Below, in pieces: positions 25,461 to 35,567 of a stretch of 64,000 nucleotides of DNA; positions within the stretch are counted from its first letter, which is position 1, and each line of letters begins with the position of its first letter. Under the pieces are notes generated by a model, which saw only the letters and a program-made list of their open reading frames with translations, was not told the origin of the DNA and made no database searches. Position numbers and translations under genes: made by a program. Source of the DNA: Rugamonas aquatica (GTDB lineage: Bacteria; Pseudomonadota; Gammaproteobacteria; Burkholderiales; Burkholderiaceae_D); the NCBI RefSeq assembly GCF_009380215.1, contig NZ_WHUG01000006.1, positions 248,001 through 312,000 of the forward strand, given 5' to 3'.

Positions 25461-27887
25461 ATGAAAAACACATATCGCACTACCTCGCTCTTGTACGCAT
25501 TGCTGCTGCCGGCGGCCGCGCTGGCGCAGGACGCAAGCCAGGGCGCCGATGCGCAGGAGCTGGGTGGCGTCATCGTCACCGGCACGCGCCAGTCCGGCCT
25601 GAAGGCCGCCGACAGTCCGACGCCGATCCAGATCATCGACGCCGGCGCGCTGGAGCGCAGCGGCCAGGCGGGGCTGATCGAGGCGCTGGTGCAGAACGTG
25701 CCGGCCTTCACCTCGGACGCCAAGGGCGGCGACGCTTCCGCGCTGACGCTGGCGGCCCGGCTGCGCGGCATGAGCCCCAACCATACGCTGGTGCTGGTGA
25801 ACGGCAAGCGCCGCCACGGCACCTCGAACCTGAACGTGTCGGCCGGCGCCTTCCAGGGCGGGGCGGGCGCGGACCTGGGCTTCATTCCCGTGTCGTCCAT
25901 CGCCCGCATCGAGGTACTGCAGGATGGCGCGGCGGCGCAGTATGGTTCGGACGCGATCGCTGGCGTCATCAACATCATCCTGAAAGATAACGCGGAGGGC
26001 GGCAGTGCCGGCGGAGAGATCGGCCGCTACTACGATGGCGGCGGCAACACCAACAACGTGGCCGTCAACGCCGGCTTCCAGCCTTGGGGCAGCGGCTTCC
26101 TGAACGTCAGTGCCGAAACCAAGTACCACGGCCACAGCGACCGCAGCGACTTCGATGCACGCTTTGTCGCGCCGCAGCTGACGGCGGCCAATGCGGCCGT
26201 CAAGCAGGTGGAGGGCTACCCGTATGTCAACCACACGTTTGGCGATGCGCGCGTGCGCCAGGATGTGTTGTCGGCCAACGCAGCCATCGACGTGGGCGGC
26301 GTGCGCCTGTATGGCCTGGCCACCTACGGCAGCAAACAGGCGGAGGCGATACAGAACTATCGCGGCCCATCCACCGCGCCCACCGTCTACCCGCTGGGAT
26401 TCAGCCCGGTGGAAACCCACGATGAAAAAGACTACGCGCTGACGCTGGGCGTGAAGGGCGCCACGGCGGGCTGGAACTATGACTTGAGCAGCACCTTCGG
26501 CCGCGACAACGCTTCGGTCGGCAATATCGATTCCATCAACACCCAGCTGCTGAAAGACACCGGCAGTTCGCCGACGCGTTTCTACGAAGGCTTTCTGAAG
26601 GCCAGCCAGGCCAGCACCACGCTGGACATCAACCGCGATCTGGACGTGGGCTGGAGCGGGCCGCTGAACCTGGCGCTGGGCCTGGAGCATCGCGTGGACA
26701 GCTACGCCATCGGCGCCGGCGATGCCGCGTCCAGCTACCGTGGCGGCGCGGCGGCTTTCCCGGGGTACTCCGCCAGCGATGCGGGCAGCCATAGCCGCCA
26801 CAGTAACTCGGCCTACATCGATCTGGCCGGCTCGCCGCTGGAGCAGTTGAAACTGGATGCGGCCGTGCGCGCCGAACGCTTCAGCGATTTCGGCAACGCC
26901 GTCGTCGGCAAGCTGACCGGCCGCTACGATCCGCAACCGGGCCTGGGTTTGCGCGGCACCGTTAGCAACGGCTTCCGCGCACCGACGCTGGCCGAGGACT
27001 ACTACTCGGCGACGACGGTGTCGCCGACCACGGCGTCGGTGATACTGCCGTCCGCCTCGGCCGCTGCGCGCTTGCTGGGACTGCCGCCGTTGAAGGCGGA
27101 GAAGTCGCAGAACATCAGCCTGGGCGTGATCGCCCGGCCGTCGGCGAAGTTGAGCGCATCGCTGGACCTGTACGTCATCAAGGTGCGCGACCGCATCCTG
27201 CAAAGCGGTACGCTCAACGGCTATTTGAACGGCGTGCTGCAATCGCCGGTGGTCAACGCGGCGATTGCGGCCAACGGCAACATCATCCCGGCCGGGATCA
27301 CGACGTCGGGCGTGTCGGTGTATTCGAATGCGGCCGACACGCGCAACACCGGCGCCGATCTGGTGCTGGGCTATGCGTCCAACTACGGCGGCTGGGGGCA
27401 GGTGGATTGGAGTGCGGCGGCCAACGTCAACCGCGCCAGGGTGACGGATGTGAAGGCGGCGCCTGCGCAGCTGTCCGGCCAGGCGGTGCTGGACCAGACC
27501 GCGCGCAGCTATCTGGAGGACAGCGCGCCGACCTATCGCGTGAACCTGGGCGCGCTGTGGCGCAGCGGTGGCTGGACCGTGAATCTGCGCGAGAGCATCT
27601 TTGGCTCGTCGTCGTATGCGGCCACGCTGGATAACAAGACCTACTACGAGAACCGCAGCGGCACCAAGTTCCTGACCGACCTGGATGTGACGCGGCAGTG
27701 GACCAAGGCGTGGTCGTTCAGCGCCGGTGTGCGCAATCTGTTCAATGTCTATCCGGATCAGCTGAACGGCGACTATCGCAAGGCGCTCAACGCGGCAGGG
27801 CGGCAGAACGTGGCGCAGTATGCGTCGTTCTCGTCGATCGGCATCAACGGCGCCTATTACTACGGCAAAGCGGCTTACCGCTTTTGA
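25461..27887 (+). CDS. TonB-dependent outer-membrane receptor
   Basis: An 808-residue receptor. A signal peptide (MKNTYRTTSLLYALLLPAAALA) precedes the TonB-box-like ELGGVIVTGTRQSG. The plug domain is clear (VNGKRRHGTSNLN, ISSIARIEVLQDGAAAQYGSDAIAGVINIILK-type sequence), followed by a beta-barrel ending in the aromatic GKAAYRF. Residues before MKNTY in the same frame have no ribosome-binding site. The class V aminotransferase-like gene follows 17 bp downstream, so the pair is likely one operon for importing and handling an amine- or peptide-like ligand (inference). Confidence 0.95.
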   Translation: MKNTYRTTSLLYALLLPAAALAQDASQGADAQELGGVIVTGTRQSGLKAADSPTPIQIIDAGALERSGQAGLIEALVQNVPAFTSDAKGGDASALTLAARLRGMSPNHTLVLVNGKRRHGTSNLNVSAGAFQGGAGADLGFIPVSSIARIEVLQDGAAAQYGSDAIAGVINIILKDNAEGGSAGGEIGRYYDGGGNTNNVAVNAGFQPWGSGFLNVSAETKYHGHSDRSDFDARFVAPQLTAANAAVKQVEGYPYVNHTFGDARVRQDVLSANAAIDVGGVRLYGLATYGSKQAEAIQNYRGPSTAPTVYPLGFSPVETHDEKDYALTLGVKGATAGWNYDLSSTFGRDNASVGNIDSINTQLLKDTGSSPTRFYEGFLKASQASTTLDINRDLDVGWSGPLNLALGLEHRVDSYAIGAGDAASSYRGGAAAFPGYSASDAGSHSRHSNSAYIDLAGSPLEQLKLDAAVRAERFSDFGNAVVGKLTGRYDPQPGLGLRGTVSNGFRAPTLAEDYYSATTVSPTTASVILPSASAAARLLGLPPLKAEKSQNISLGVIARPSAKLSASLDLYVIKVRDRILQSGTLNGYLNGVLQSPVVNAAIAANGNIIPAGITTSGVSVYSNAADTRNTGADLVLGYASNYGGWGQVDWSAAANVNRARVTDVKAAPAQLSGQAVLDQTARSYLEDSAPTYRVNLGALWRSGGWTVNLRESIFGSSSYAATLDNKTYYENRSGTKFLTDLDVTRQWTKAWSFSAGVRNLFNVYPDQLNGDYRKALNAAGRQNVAQYASFSSIGINGAYYYGKAAYRF

Positions 27888-27904
27888 ACAGGAGCGCAGA
27901 CACG

Positions 27905-29239
27905 ATGAAGACCACACTGGCGCGACGCAGGGTATTGCAGGGACTGGGCATGAGCATGCTGGCGGCGACGCAGACGGTGCACGCGGCGCAGGCGGGTAAG
28001 GCAGGCGGCGCCGTCGACCGCGCCATCGCGCCGCTGCCGGCCGCTCCGACCGGCGACCCGACCGCCATCGCCACCGACGAACACTATTGGAGCCAGGTCG
28101 CCCGCCAGTACAGCGTGCGGCGCGATCTGCTCAATCTGGAGAACGGCTTCTACGGCATCATGGCCCGCCCGGTGCTGGCCGAGTACCAGCGCAACGTCGC
28201 CTACCTGAACGAGCATAACTCGGTCTACCTGCGCCAGGGCTTTGCCGCCGATGCCGAAACCGCGCGCCGCCGCGTGGCCGCTCTGCTGGGCGTGTCGCCG
28301 GAAGAAATCGCGTTGACGCGCGGCGCCACCGAGGCGCTGCAAAACCTGATCGCCAACTATCGCGGCCTGCGCCCCGGCGACACGGTGATGTACGCCGACC
28401 TCGATTACGACGCCGCCCAGCAAGTGTTCGATTCTCTGCAAGCGCGGCGCGGCGTCAAGCTGGTGCGCATCATGCTGCCCGAACCGGCCAGCCGCCAGTC
28501 CGTGATCGACACTTATGCGCAGGCGCTGCAACGCAACCCGGGCACCAAACTGCTGCTGCTCACGCACGTCAACAACAAGACCGGCCTGGCCTTGCCGCTG
28601 GCCGAACTGACCGCGCTGGCCCGCGCCCAAGGCGTCGACGTGATTCTGGACGCGGCCCATGCGCTGGGCCAGATCGACTTCCGCCTGGCCGACCTGGGCG
28701 TGGACTTCGCCGCCTTCAACCTGCACAAATGGATAGGCGCACCGCTGGGCGTGGGCTTCCTCTACATCCGCAAGGAGCGGCTGTCGTCGATCGCGCCGCA
28801 CCTGCTGGGCGAGGGCGTGGATGAAGACGATATCCGCAGCCGCGTCCACTCCGGCACGACCAACACGGCCAACGTGATGACGGTGGCGGCGGCCATCGAT
28901 TTCCAGCAGCGCATAGGACTGGCGAACAAGGCCGCCCGCCTGCGCTATCTGCGCGACTATTGGGTGAAGGGTGTGGCGGGAGTGAAGGGCTTGAACATCC
29001 TGACGCCGGACGAACCGGGCATGGCCGGCGCGATCACGTCATTCCGGCTGGCGGGCCAGACCGGCAAGGCGGCCAATCAAGCGATCGCCGCGCGGCTGCT
29101 GAAAGAGCATGGGATATTTTCGGTGCAGCGCGGCGGCGTGGAGGCGGGCGATTGCGTGCGTATCACCCCGTCGCTGTTCACGCAGCCGGCCGACCTGGAC
29201 CGGCTGGTGTCAGCACTGCGGCAAATCAGCCGCGCTTGA
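27905..29239 (+). CDS. Exported class V aminotransferase-fold PLP enzyme (isopenicillin N epimerase-like)
   Basis: A 444-residue PLP fold-type I protein. The N-terminus MKTTLARRRVLQGLGMSMLAATQTVHA looks like a Tat signal (RRR with a hydrophobic stretch). Core motifs are LTRGATEALQNLI, VILDAAHALGQIDF and FNLHKWIGAPLGVGFLYI, where the lysine of LHKW is the PLP-binding residue. Similar exported proteins are annotated as isopenicillin N epimerase-like or cysteine desulfurase-like, with unknown substrates. It is encoded right after a TonB receptor, so it may act in the periplasm on the imported compound. Confidence 0.88.
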   Translation: MKTTLARRRVLQGLGMSMLAATQTVHAAQAGKAGGAVDRAIAPLPAAPTGDPTAIATDEHYWSQVARQYSVRRDLLNLENGFYGIMARPVLAEYQRNVAYLNEHNSVYLRQGFAADAETARRRVAALLGVSPEEIALTRGATEALQNLIANYRGLRPGDTVMYADLDYDAAQQVFDSLQARRGVKLVRIMLPEPASRQSVIDTYAQALQRNPGTKLLLLTHVNNKTGLALPLAELTALARAQGVDVILDAAHALGQIDFRLADLGVDFAAFNLHKWIGAPLGVGFLYIRKERLSSIAPHLLGEGVDEDDIRSRVHSGTTNTANVMTVAAAIDFQQRIGLANKAARLRYLRDYWVKGVAGVKGLNILTPDEPGMAGAITSFRLAGQTGKAANQAIAARLLKEHGIFSVQRGGVEAGDCVRITPSLFTQPADLDRLVSALRQISRA

Positions 29240-29912
29240 GCGGCGCTTCCGCCTGATCCGCCGAACCGGTCTTCTGGTCCAGCGTGATGTCGATGCGGCG
29301 CGGCACGCCGCTCTGGCCGGGGAAGCCGGTGAAGGCGCTCTGCACCAGCGCCGGCATCACGTGCGGCGTGGCTTGCACGCGGCTGGTGTTTTGCACCGTA
29401 ACGTCGTACAGCTTGCGGCCGTCCGTGCCGTTGATGGTCACGCGCAGCTGGCGCTGGTATTCATGCTTGACGCGCTCTTCCACCACCAGCGGGCCGTAGT
29501 AGCGGAACGGATCGTAGAAGTACGGGCGATAACCCCAGCGCGAATAACCCCAGCCGCCCCAGCCGTAACGGCCGTAGCCATGGCCCCAATATGGCCCCAT
29601 GAACGGATCGTCCGCTTCCAGCACCCGCACGGCGTGGTCGATGGTGCTGAACTTCATGCTAACGAGCAACTTCGGCTGCTGGCCGTCGCTGGCCTGACGG
29701 AAGCCCAGCTTGCCCAGTTCATTGCTTACAAGCACTTGATAACTACGGTATTCCAGCGTGTCGTCCGCGCCCTGCGGGGCTTCGAACGCATAGGATTTGT
29801 CCTGGATGTCGGCCGGCCAGGCGTTGAAGGCGGTGACGTCGCTACGGATGGTGGTGGCGCAGCCGCTCAGCAGTACCACGGCGGCGGTCGCCAGTATGGC
29901 AAGATATTTCAT
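29226..29912 (-). CDS. DUF4136-type lipoprotein
   Basis: A 228-residue predicted lipoprotein. The signal peptide MKYLAILATAAVVLLSGC ends in a lipobox (LSGC). The body contains the DUF4136 pattern: a beta strand ending KSYAFEAP, a stretch LEYRSYQVLVSNELGKLGF, and a glycine/tyrosine/tryptophan-rich loop (YWGHGYGRYGWGGWGYSRW) before the C-terminal strand RQLRVTINGTDGRKLYDV. The function of DUF4136 proteins is unknown. It is convergent with the aminotransferase-like gene, overlapping its end by 14 bases. Confidence 0.85.
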   Translation of the reverse strand: MKYLAILATAAVVLLSGCATTIRSDVTAFNAWPADIQDKSYAFEAPQGADDTLEYRSYQVLVSNELGKLGFRQASDGQQPKLLVSMKFSTIDHAVRVLEADDPFMGPYWGHGYGRYGWGGWGYSRWGYRPYFYDPFRYYGPLVVEERVKHEYQRQLRVTINGTDGRKLYDVTVQNTSRVQATPHVMPALVQSAFTGFPGQSGVPRRIDITLDQKTGSADQAEAPLKRG

Positions 29913-30131
29913 GATGTTGACCCTCTCGGTTCAGACGGTGTTTTCCAGTACTAAGTTTACGACGCTAGCCCCGGTCCTGCACGATTATTACAGATTGTTA
30001 CGGCAAGGTGGAAACCAGCAACTTATCGGGCTGATTCCCGGCCGATCTGGCCCCCTTGCAGGCAATTCGCCCGTCCTCCTGCTGCCGGTATTGGTAAAAT
30101 AGGCTTTTGCCTACGTCACCAGAGTCCACCA

Positions 30132-32798
30132 ATGCGAACAGACAGCAGTCCACAGACGATATTCCGCAAAGATTACACCGCTCCCGCCTATCTGGTTGAA
30201 ACCGTTGAACTCGGCTTCGACCTCGACCCGGATCGCACCGTGGTCGCCAACCGCATCACGCTGCGACAGAACCCGGCAAGCCGGAGCCATGACATCGTGC
30301 TGCACGGCGAAGAGATCGAACTGGTGGCGTTGCGCATGAACGGCAAGCCGCTGGCGCCGACCGAATATCACGTGGACGGCGGCATGCTGACCATCCGCAA
30401 GGCCCCGTCCAAGGTGGTGCTGGAAATCGAAACGCTGTGCGCGCCGGTGCAGAACACCACGCTGTCCGGCCTGTATGTCTCGAACGGCAATTTCTACACG
30501 CAGTGCGAGGCCGAAGGCTTCCGCCGCATCACCTATTTCCCGGATCGTCCGGACGTGATGGCCAAGTACACCGTGATGCTGCGCGCCGACAGGGCCGCCT
30601 ATCCGGTGCTGCTGTCGAACGGTAACCTGATCGAGGAGGGCGAGCTGGGCGACGGCCGCCACTACGCCAAGTGGGAAGACCCGTTCAAGAAACCGTCCTA
30701 CCTGTTCGCGCTGGTGGCCGCGCGCCTGGTGTGCCAGGAAGAGCGCTACACGCTGCAGTCCGGCCGCGAAGTGCTGCTGCAGGTGTGGGTGGAAGAGGGC
30801 AACCTCGACAAGACCGACTACGCCATGCAGTCGCTGAAGAATTCGATCCGCTGGGACGAGGAACGCTTCGGCCTGGAGCTGGACCTGGACCGCTTCATGA
30901 TCGTCGCCGTCGGCGACTTCAACATGGGCGCGATGGAGAACAAGGGCCTGAACATCTTCAACACCAAGTTCGTGCTGGCCAACCCGCGCACCGCGACCGA
31001 CATCGACTACGCCGGCATCGAAGCGGTGGTCGGCCACGAATACTTCCACAACTGGACCGGCAACCGCGTGACCTGCCGCGACTGGTTCCAGCTGTCGCTG
31101 AAGGAAGGCCTGACCGTGTTCCGCGACCAGGAGTTCAGCGCCGACATGATAGGCACCGATTCCGGCCGCGCCGTCACCCGCATCGATCAGGTGCGCACGC
31201 TGCGCCAGGCGCAGTTCCCTGAGGATGCCGGCCCGATGTCGCATCCGGTGCGTCCCGACTCCTTCGTCGAGATCAACAACTTCTACACCGTCACCGTGTA
31301 CGAGAAGGGCGCCGAAGTCGTGCGCATGTACCAGACCCTGGTGGGCCGCGACGGCTTCCGCAAAGGCATGGACCTGTACTTCAAGCGTCACGACGGCCAG
31401 GCCGTCGAATGCGACGACTTCCGCGCCGCCATGGCCGACGCCAACGGCCGCGACCTGCGCCAGTTCGAGCGCTGGTACTCGCAGGCCGGCACGCCCATCG
31501 TCACCGCGCGCACGCGCTACGACGCCGTCAAGCGCCACTTCGACATCATCCTCAGCCAGCGCGCGCCTGCGTCCGCCGGCCAGGCCGACAAGCTGCCCTT
31601 CCACATTCCGGTGGCGGTCGGCCTGCTGAGCGCCAGCGGCAAGGATCTGCCGTTGGTGCTGGAAGGCGGCAAGCACGCCAAGGGCGCCACCACGGTGGTG
31701 CTGGAGTTGACCGAGCAGGAGCAGATCTTCCGCTTCCGCCAGGTCGACGAGCGGCCGACGCCATCGATCCTGCGCGACTTCTCGGCGCCGGTGATACTCG
31801 AATACGACTACACCGACGACGAACTGCTGCACCTGTTCAGCCATGACAGCGACCCGGTCAACCGCTGGGAAGCGGGCCAGCGGCTGGCGATGGAACGCCT
31901 GCTGAAGCTGACCGCGCAAGTGGCGGCAGCCGGCGGCAGCGACGCCCATCTGAAACTGGACGCCACCTTCATCAACGCCCAGCGCGCCGTGCTGACCGAC
32001 GAGACGCTCGACCCGGCCTTCCGCGAACTGGCGCTGATACTGCCGTCGGAAACCATCATCGCCGAGCAGATGGACGTGGTCGATCCGCAAGCGATCCACA
32101 CCGCGCGCCAGTTCATGCGCCGCACCATCGGCGCCGCGCTCAAGCCCGAGCTGCTGGCGCAGTACCACGCCAACCAGACGCCCGGCGCCTACAGCCCGGA
32201 CGCACTGTCGGCCGGCAAGCGCGCGTTGAAGAACCTGTGCCTGTCCTACCTGATGGTGGCGCCCGACATGGCGGAGTTGAAGCTCGCGCAGCAGCAGTTC
32301 GAAAAGGCCGGCAACATGACCGACCGTTCCGCCGCGCTGGTATCGATGATCCACAGCGGCGCCGAAGCGGGCCCGTACCTGAAGAACTTCTACGAAGATT
32401 TCGAAAGCGAAGCGCTGGTGATCGACAAATGGTTCGCCATGCAGGCCGCCGCGCCGACCACCGATGTCGCCGCCGTGCGCAAGCTGATGCAGCATCCGGC
32501 CTTCACGCTGAAGAACCCGAATCGCGCGCGCAGTTTGATCTTCAACTTCACCAGCAACAATCCGTCGCAGTTCCACGCGGCCGATGGCAGCGCGTATGAA
32601 TTCTGGGCCGAGTTCGTCATCAAGCTCGATGCGATCAACCCGCAGGTAGCGGCACGCCTGGCGCGCGGCATGGACCGCTGGCGCCGTTACGCGCCGGCGT
32701 TGCAGGCGAAGATGAAACGCGCATTGGAAAAAGTCGCCGGCCGCGCCAAGCTTTCGAACGACGTGCTGGAAGTGGTAACAAAAGCGCTGGAAAATTAA
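30132..32798 (+). CDS. pepN: Aminopeptidase N (M1 family)
   Basis: An 888-residue zinc aminopeptidase that removes N-terminal residues from peptides in the cytoplasm. The exopeptidase motif GAMEN is in FNMGAMENKGLNIFN, and the zinc site HExxH-x18-E is in VGHEYFHNWTGNRV followed by SLKEGLTVFRDQEF. The proteobacterial PepN C-terminal helical domain is complete (LIFNFTSNNPSQFHAADGSAYEF). The fbp gene starts 22 bp after its stop, so they may be cotranscribed. Confidence 0.97.
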   Translation: MRTDSSPQTIFRKDYTAPAYLVETVELGFDLDPDRTVVANRITLRQNPASRSHDIVLHGEEIELVALRMNGKPLAPTEYHVDGGMLTIRKAPSKVVLEIETLCAPVQNTTLSGLYVSNGNFYTQCEAEGFRRITYFPDRPDVMAKYTVMLRADRAAYPVLLSNGNLIEEGELGDGRHYAKWEDPFKKPSYLFALVAARLVCQEERYTLQSGREVLLQVWVEEGNLDKTDYAMQSLKNSIRWDEERFGLELDLDRFMIVAVGDFNMGAMENKGLNIFNTKFVLANPRTATDIDYAGIEAVVGHEYFHNWTGNRVTCRDWFQLSLKEGLTVFRDQEFSADMIGTDSGRAVTRIDQVRTLRQAQFPEDAGPMSHPVRPDSFVEINNFYTVTVYEKGAEVVRMYQTLVGRDGFRKGMDLYFKRHDGQAVECDDFRAAMADANGRDLRQFERWYSQAGTPIVTARTRYDAVKRHFDIILSQRAPASAGQADKLPFHIPVAVGLLSASGKDLPLVLEGGKHAKGATTVVLELTEQEQIFRFRQVDERPTPSILRDFSAPVILEYDYTDDELLHLFSHDSDPVNRWEAGQRLAMERLLKLTAQVAAAGGSDAHLKLDATFINAQRAVLTDETLDPAFRELALILPSETIIAEQMDVVDPQAIHTARQFMRRTIGAALKPELLAQYHANQTPGAYSPDALSAGKRALKNLCLSYLMVAPDMAELKLAQQQFEKAGNMTDRSAALVSMIHSGAEAGPYLKNFYEDFESEALVIDKWFAMQAAAPTTDVAAVRKLMQHPAFTLKNPNRARSLIFNFTSNNPSQFHAADGSAYEFWAEFVIKLDAINPQVAARLARGMDRWRRYAPALQAKMKRALEKVAGRAKLSNDVLEVVTKALEN

Positions 32799-32820
32799 TT
32801 AAAACAACCCAAGGGAAATC

Positions 32821-33822
32821 ATGAAACGCATCAGCCTCACACAATATCTGGTGGAAGAACAGCGCCAGAACAACTCGATCCCGGCCGAACTGCGCCTGCT
32901 GATCGAAGTGGTCGCGCGCGCCTGCAAAACCATCAGCCACTCGGTAGGCAAGGGCGCGCTGGGCGAAGTGCTCGGCACCGCCGACACCGAGAACATCCAG
33001 GGCGAAGTGCAGAAGAAGCTGGACATCATCTCCAACGAAATCCTGCTGGAAGCGAACGAATGGGGCGGCCACCTGGCGGCGATGGCGTCGGAAGAGATGG
33101 AATCGATCCACCCGATTCCTAACCGTTATCCAAAGGGCGAATACATGCTGCTGTTCGACCCATTGGATGGCTCGTCGAACATCGACGTCAACGTCTCCAT
33201 CGGCACCATCTTCTCGGTGCTGAAGGCGCCGGATGGCATGGGCCAGCCGACCGAAGCGGACTTCATGCAGGCAGGTAGCAAGCAGGTGGCCGCAGGCTAC
33301 GCCGTGTACGGCCCGCAGACCATGCTGGTGCTCACCACCGGCAACGGCGTCAACTGCTTCACCCTGGACCGCGAGATGGGTTCGTGGGTGCTCACCCAGC
33401 GCAACATGCAGATCCCGGCCAAGACCAAGGAATTCGCGATCAACATGTCGAACCAGCGTCACTGGCATCCGCCGGTGCAGCGCTACATCAGCGAACTGCT
33501 GGCCGGCGACACCGGCCCGCGCGGCACCAACTTCAACATGCGCTGGATCGCCTCGATGGTGGCCGACGTGCATCGCATCCTGAACCGCGGCGGCATCTTC
33601 ATGTACCCGGCCGACACGCGCGACACGTCGATGCCAGGCAAGCTGCGTTTGATGTATGAGGCGAATCCAATGGCCTTCATCGTCGAGCAGGCAGGCGGCG
33701 CGGCCACCGACGGCCAGACCCGCATCATGGACATCCAGCCGCACAAGCTGCACCAGCGCGTGCCGGTGTTCCTGGGTTCGCGGGATGAAGTGGCGGTGGT
33801 GACTGGCTACCACGCAGGCTGA
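32821..33822 (+). CDS. fbp: Class I fructose-1,6-bisphosphatase
   Basis: A 333-residue enzyme of gluconeogenesis hydrolysing fructose 1,6-bisphosphate. The metal-binding motif [24 protein letters not shown] is perfectly conserved, as are ASEEMES and the C-terminal [19 protein letters not shown]. Length is typical for class I. The start [15 protein letters not shown] matches the family. It follows pepN closely and is followed by tRNA-Thr about 105 bp downstream. Confidence 0.97.
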   Translation: MKRISLTQYLVEEQRQNNSIPAELRLLIEVVARACKTISHSVGKGALGEVLGTADTENIQGEVQKKLDIISNEILLEANEWGGHLAAMASEEMESIHPIPNRYPKGEYMLLFDPLDGSSNIDVNVSIGTIFSVLKAPDGMGQPTEADFMQAGSKQVAAGYAVYGPQTMLVLTTGNGVNCFTLDREMGSWVLTQRNMQIPAKTKEFAINMSNQRHWHPPVQRYISELLAGDTGPRGTNFNMRWIASMVADVHRILNRGGIFMYPADTRDTSMPGKLRLMYEANPMAFIVEQAGGAATDGQTRIMDIQPHKLHQRVPVFLGSRDEVAVVTGYHAG

Positions 33823-33928
33823 GAAGCTTCAAAATCGCACAAAGCAATGACATTTTTGCAGCATGGCTAAAATTTATCGTGTTGGGACTAGCGTGTAGCA
33901 AGAAATATTTGTTAGAATGTGCGACTTC

Positions 33929-34004
33929 GCCGCTTTAGCTCAGTTGGTAGAGCAGTTCATTCGTAATGAAAAGGTCGCCAGTTCGATTCCGGCAAGCGGC
34001 ACCA
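33929..34004 (+). tRNA. tRNA-Thr (CGU anticodon)
   Basis: A 76-base cloverleaf with acceptor arms GCCGCTT and AAGCGGC, a D arm (AGCTCAGTTGGTAGAGC), the anticodon loop TTCGTAA (anticodon CGT) and the T loop TTCGATT. The encoded CCA is at 34002-34004. The T stem has an A/C mismatch at its second-inner pair. Its 3' half is repeated at 50303, marking it as the island's insertion site. tRNA-Thr(CGU) is an established integration target in other proteobacteria. Confidence 0.95.
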
Positions 34005-34020
34005 GAACACAGCAGTAAAA
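33982..34020 (+). other. attL: island junction within the tRNA-Thr 3' end
   Basis: TTCGATTCCGGCAAGCG (33982-33998) plus CACCAGAACACAGCAGTAAAA, starting at base 34000, is repeated at 50303-50340. Only one G, in the tRNA acceptor stem, is absent from the far copy. This is the usual signature of tyrosine-recombinase insertion into a tRNA gene. Confidence 0.88.
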
Positions 34021-34035
34021 AGTATTAAGAAGTCG

Positions 34036-34072
34036 AAAAACCCGCTTCCTCCCTAGGAGAAGCGGGTTTTTT
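34036..34072 (+). terminator. Intrinsic terminator after tRNA-Thr
   Basis: The arms AAAAACCCGCTT (34036-34047) and AAGCGGGTTTTTT (34060-34072) form a GC-rich stem followed by a T run, 32 bases after the tRNA. A diverged second copy lies after the far attachment site. Confidence 0.85.
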
Positions 34073-34183
34073 GTTGTCCTTGAAAATCCGAAGGGTTAAC
34101 ATAAAATCAAGGAGGTATACCGACATATTTGACGGTATCTCGTTGCTGAGCTCGATTTTGTATACCGACAGGGGAGGGCTGCC

Positions 34184-34735
34184 ATATCACTCACTGACAC
34201 CTTTGTTCGATTCGCCAAGGCAAGCAAGCCGAGCGGGGACAAGCATTACGACGGCGGCGGACTCTACATTCACGTCAAACCGCAGGGCAAGTACTGGCGG
34301 TTGGACTACCGATACCTGAACAAGCGCAAGACGATGGCGCTGGGCACCTATCCCGAGGTCGCCCTAGCCAAGGCGCGCAAGCGGCGCGACGATGCGCGCG
34401 TGCTGCTGGCCGATGGCATCGATCCGGCGGAAGCCAGGCGCGAGGAACGTGAGGCGAAACTGATCGCCGCCAGTCACACCTTCGAATCCGTCGCCCTCAA
34501 GTGGCTGGCGATGCAGGCCAAGATGCGCTCCGCCAGCACCCAAGACAAGGTGATGGCCTGGCTGCAGCACGATGTGTTCCCTCATATAGGCAAGCGGCCG
34601 ATCTCTGCGATCAAGCCTCGTGACGTCCTTGGATACAGCAAAGAGGAAATGACAGGCCATGGTTTCCGCGCGATGGCCCGCACGATGCTGGATGAAGTGC
34701 TAGGGGAGCGTGTCGCACTGGGACGCCTTTATTGA
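34184..34735 (+). pseudogene. P4-type tyrosine integrase, internally deleted
   Basis: The reading frame encodes SLTDTFVRFAKASKPSGDKHYDGGGLYIHV, then YLNKRKTMALGTYPEVALAKARKRRDDAR, the arm-binding domain (DUF4102) of P4-like integrases, and the core-binding domain (FESVALKWLAMQAKM, ISAIKPRDVLG). It then jumps to KEEMTGHGFRAMARTMLDEVLGERV, which belongs near the C-terminus. The central catalytic domain with the first Arg and Lys is missing, and the frame ends without the catalytic Tyr segment. The expected start reads ATA (34184) after a good GGGGAGG, so the start codon also appears lost. Its position beside the tRNA identifies it as the original integrase of the island. Confidence 0.88.
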
Positions 34736-34985
34736 TCTCTGGACGCTAGAAGAAGGCAGTAGTGACTTGGTGTTGCAGGTTCATGTATCGGAAGTAGCCA
34801 GTGAACATGTCGTGACCGTCTACATGGTCTACGTGCCTTGATACTTGGCGGTTAAGCGAGAAGCAGAAGAATGCGCCAAGCCATAACTGGCTTGTGGTGA
34901 AGGTTCGCATCCTGGCGGCGAAATCTGCCTTCCAACCGGCAGCCTCTGTCAGATACCGCCCATTGCCGCCCCCATCTTCAACAAT

Positions 34986-35567
34986 TCACCGATGAAAAGT
35001 GGTCGTATTGAGAGCCCAATCGACGATTTGTTCAGGGCTCGGGTCGTAGTCGTTCATCGGTTTTCCGCCTCCCCATGTGTCGCTATTGTGGTCGTAGTCG
35101 GCCGGATAGAAAATCAGATTCGATGCGTGTGGCCGTGGCACGTTACAGTCGAACACAGCCATGTATGCCTCATGCAACCCACTCCGATCAGGTTTCATCG
35201 CGCGCCGGACAATTTCGACAAGCTCTTCTCGAGTAACATCGGGCACTGGTTTAATGCGCTGTTTGCGTAGCACCCTCCGCACAAAGTTAGTGTGGTTTTC
35301 ACTTCCGTAGACTCCTTGAAAAAAGTTCACTGGAAGTTCAGTCCCTGCGAGTTTGTTGAACTCGGCGCACTGCGCCTGACTTGGATTGCCGTCGATGGCA
35401 TCCGCAAGTTGGGCGAGCCGATCAACAAGTTGCTCATCGAGTTGTGGAGGTGTTAGTTCTTGCCGAAGTTCCATATGTTCGCTTTGAAAAGCCGACGTTT
35501 TAGAAAGACCGTTACTGGTAGTACAGAGTCGTACCTGCTCGGAACAAGTAGCGCACTCATGGCTCAC
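34986..35567 (-). CDS. Unknown protein, third gene of the kptA operon (193 aa)
   Basis: I do not recognise the family. The protein has a Gln/Asp/Leu-rich helical N-terminal part (LDEQLVDRLAQLADAIDGNPSQAQCAEFNKLAG) and a C-terminal part with VYGSENHTNFVRRVLRKQRIK, LVEIVRRAM and FYPADYDHN. The size and composition resemble small immunity-type proteins, which is only an impression. A GTG at 35567 overlaps the end of the previous gene by 11 bases and would be translationally coupled. An alternative ATG at 35474 (MELRQEL) matches the compact domain but lacks a ribosome-binding site. Confidence 0.6.
   Translation of the reverse strand: MSHECATCSEQVRLCTTSNGLSKTSAFQSEHMELRQELTPPQLDEQLVDRLAQLADAIDGNPSQAQCAEFNKLAGTELPVNFFQGVYGSENHTNFVRRVLRKQRIKPVPDVTREELVEIVRRAMKPDRSGLHEAYMAVFDCNVPRPHASNLIFYPADYDHNSDTWGGGKPMNDYDPSPEQIVDWALNTTTFHR

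Noticed and set aside
25416..27917. 833-codon open frame on the minus strand
   Set aside because: Antisense to the TonB receptor, whose plug and barrel motifs are clear.
30111..32576. 821-codon open frame on the minus strand
   Set aside because: Antisense to pepN, no family features; a GC-rich shadow.
34736..34985. Possible remnant of the integrase C-terminus or cargo gene
   Set aside because: No matching residues could be traced in any frame.
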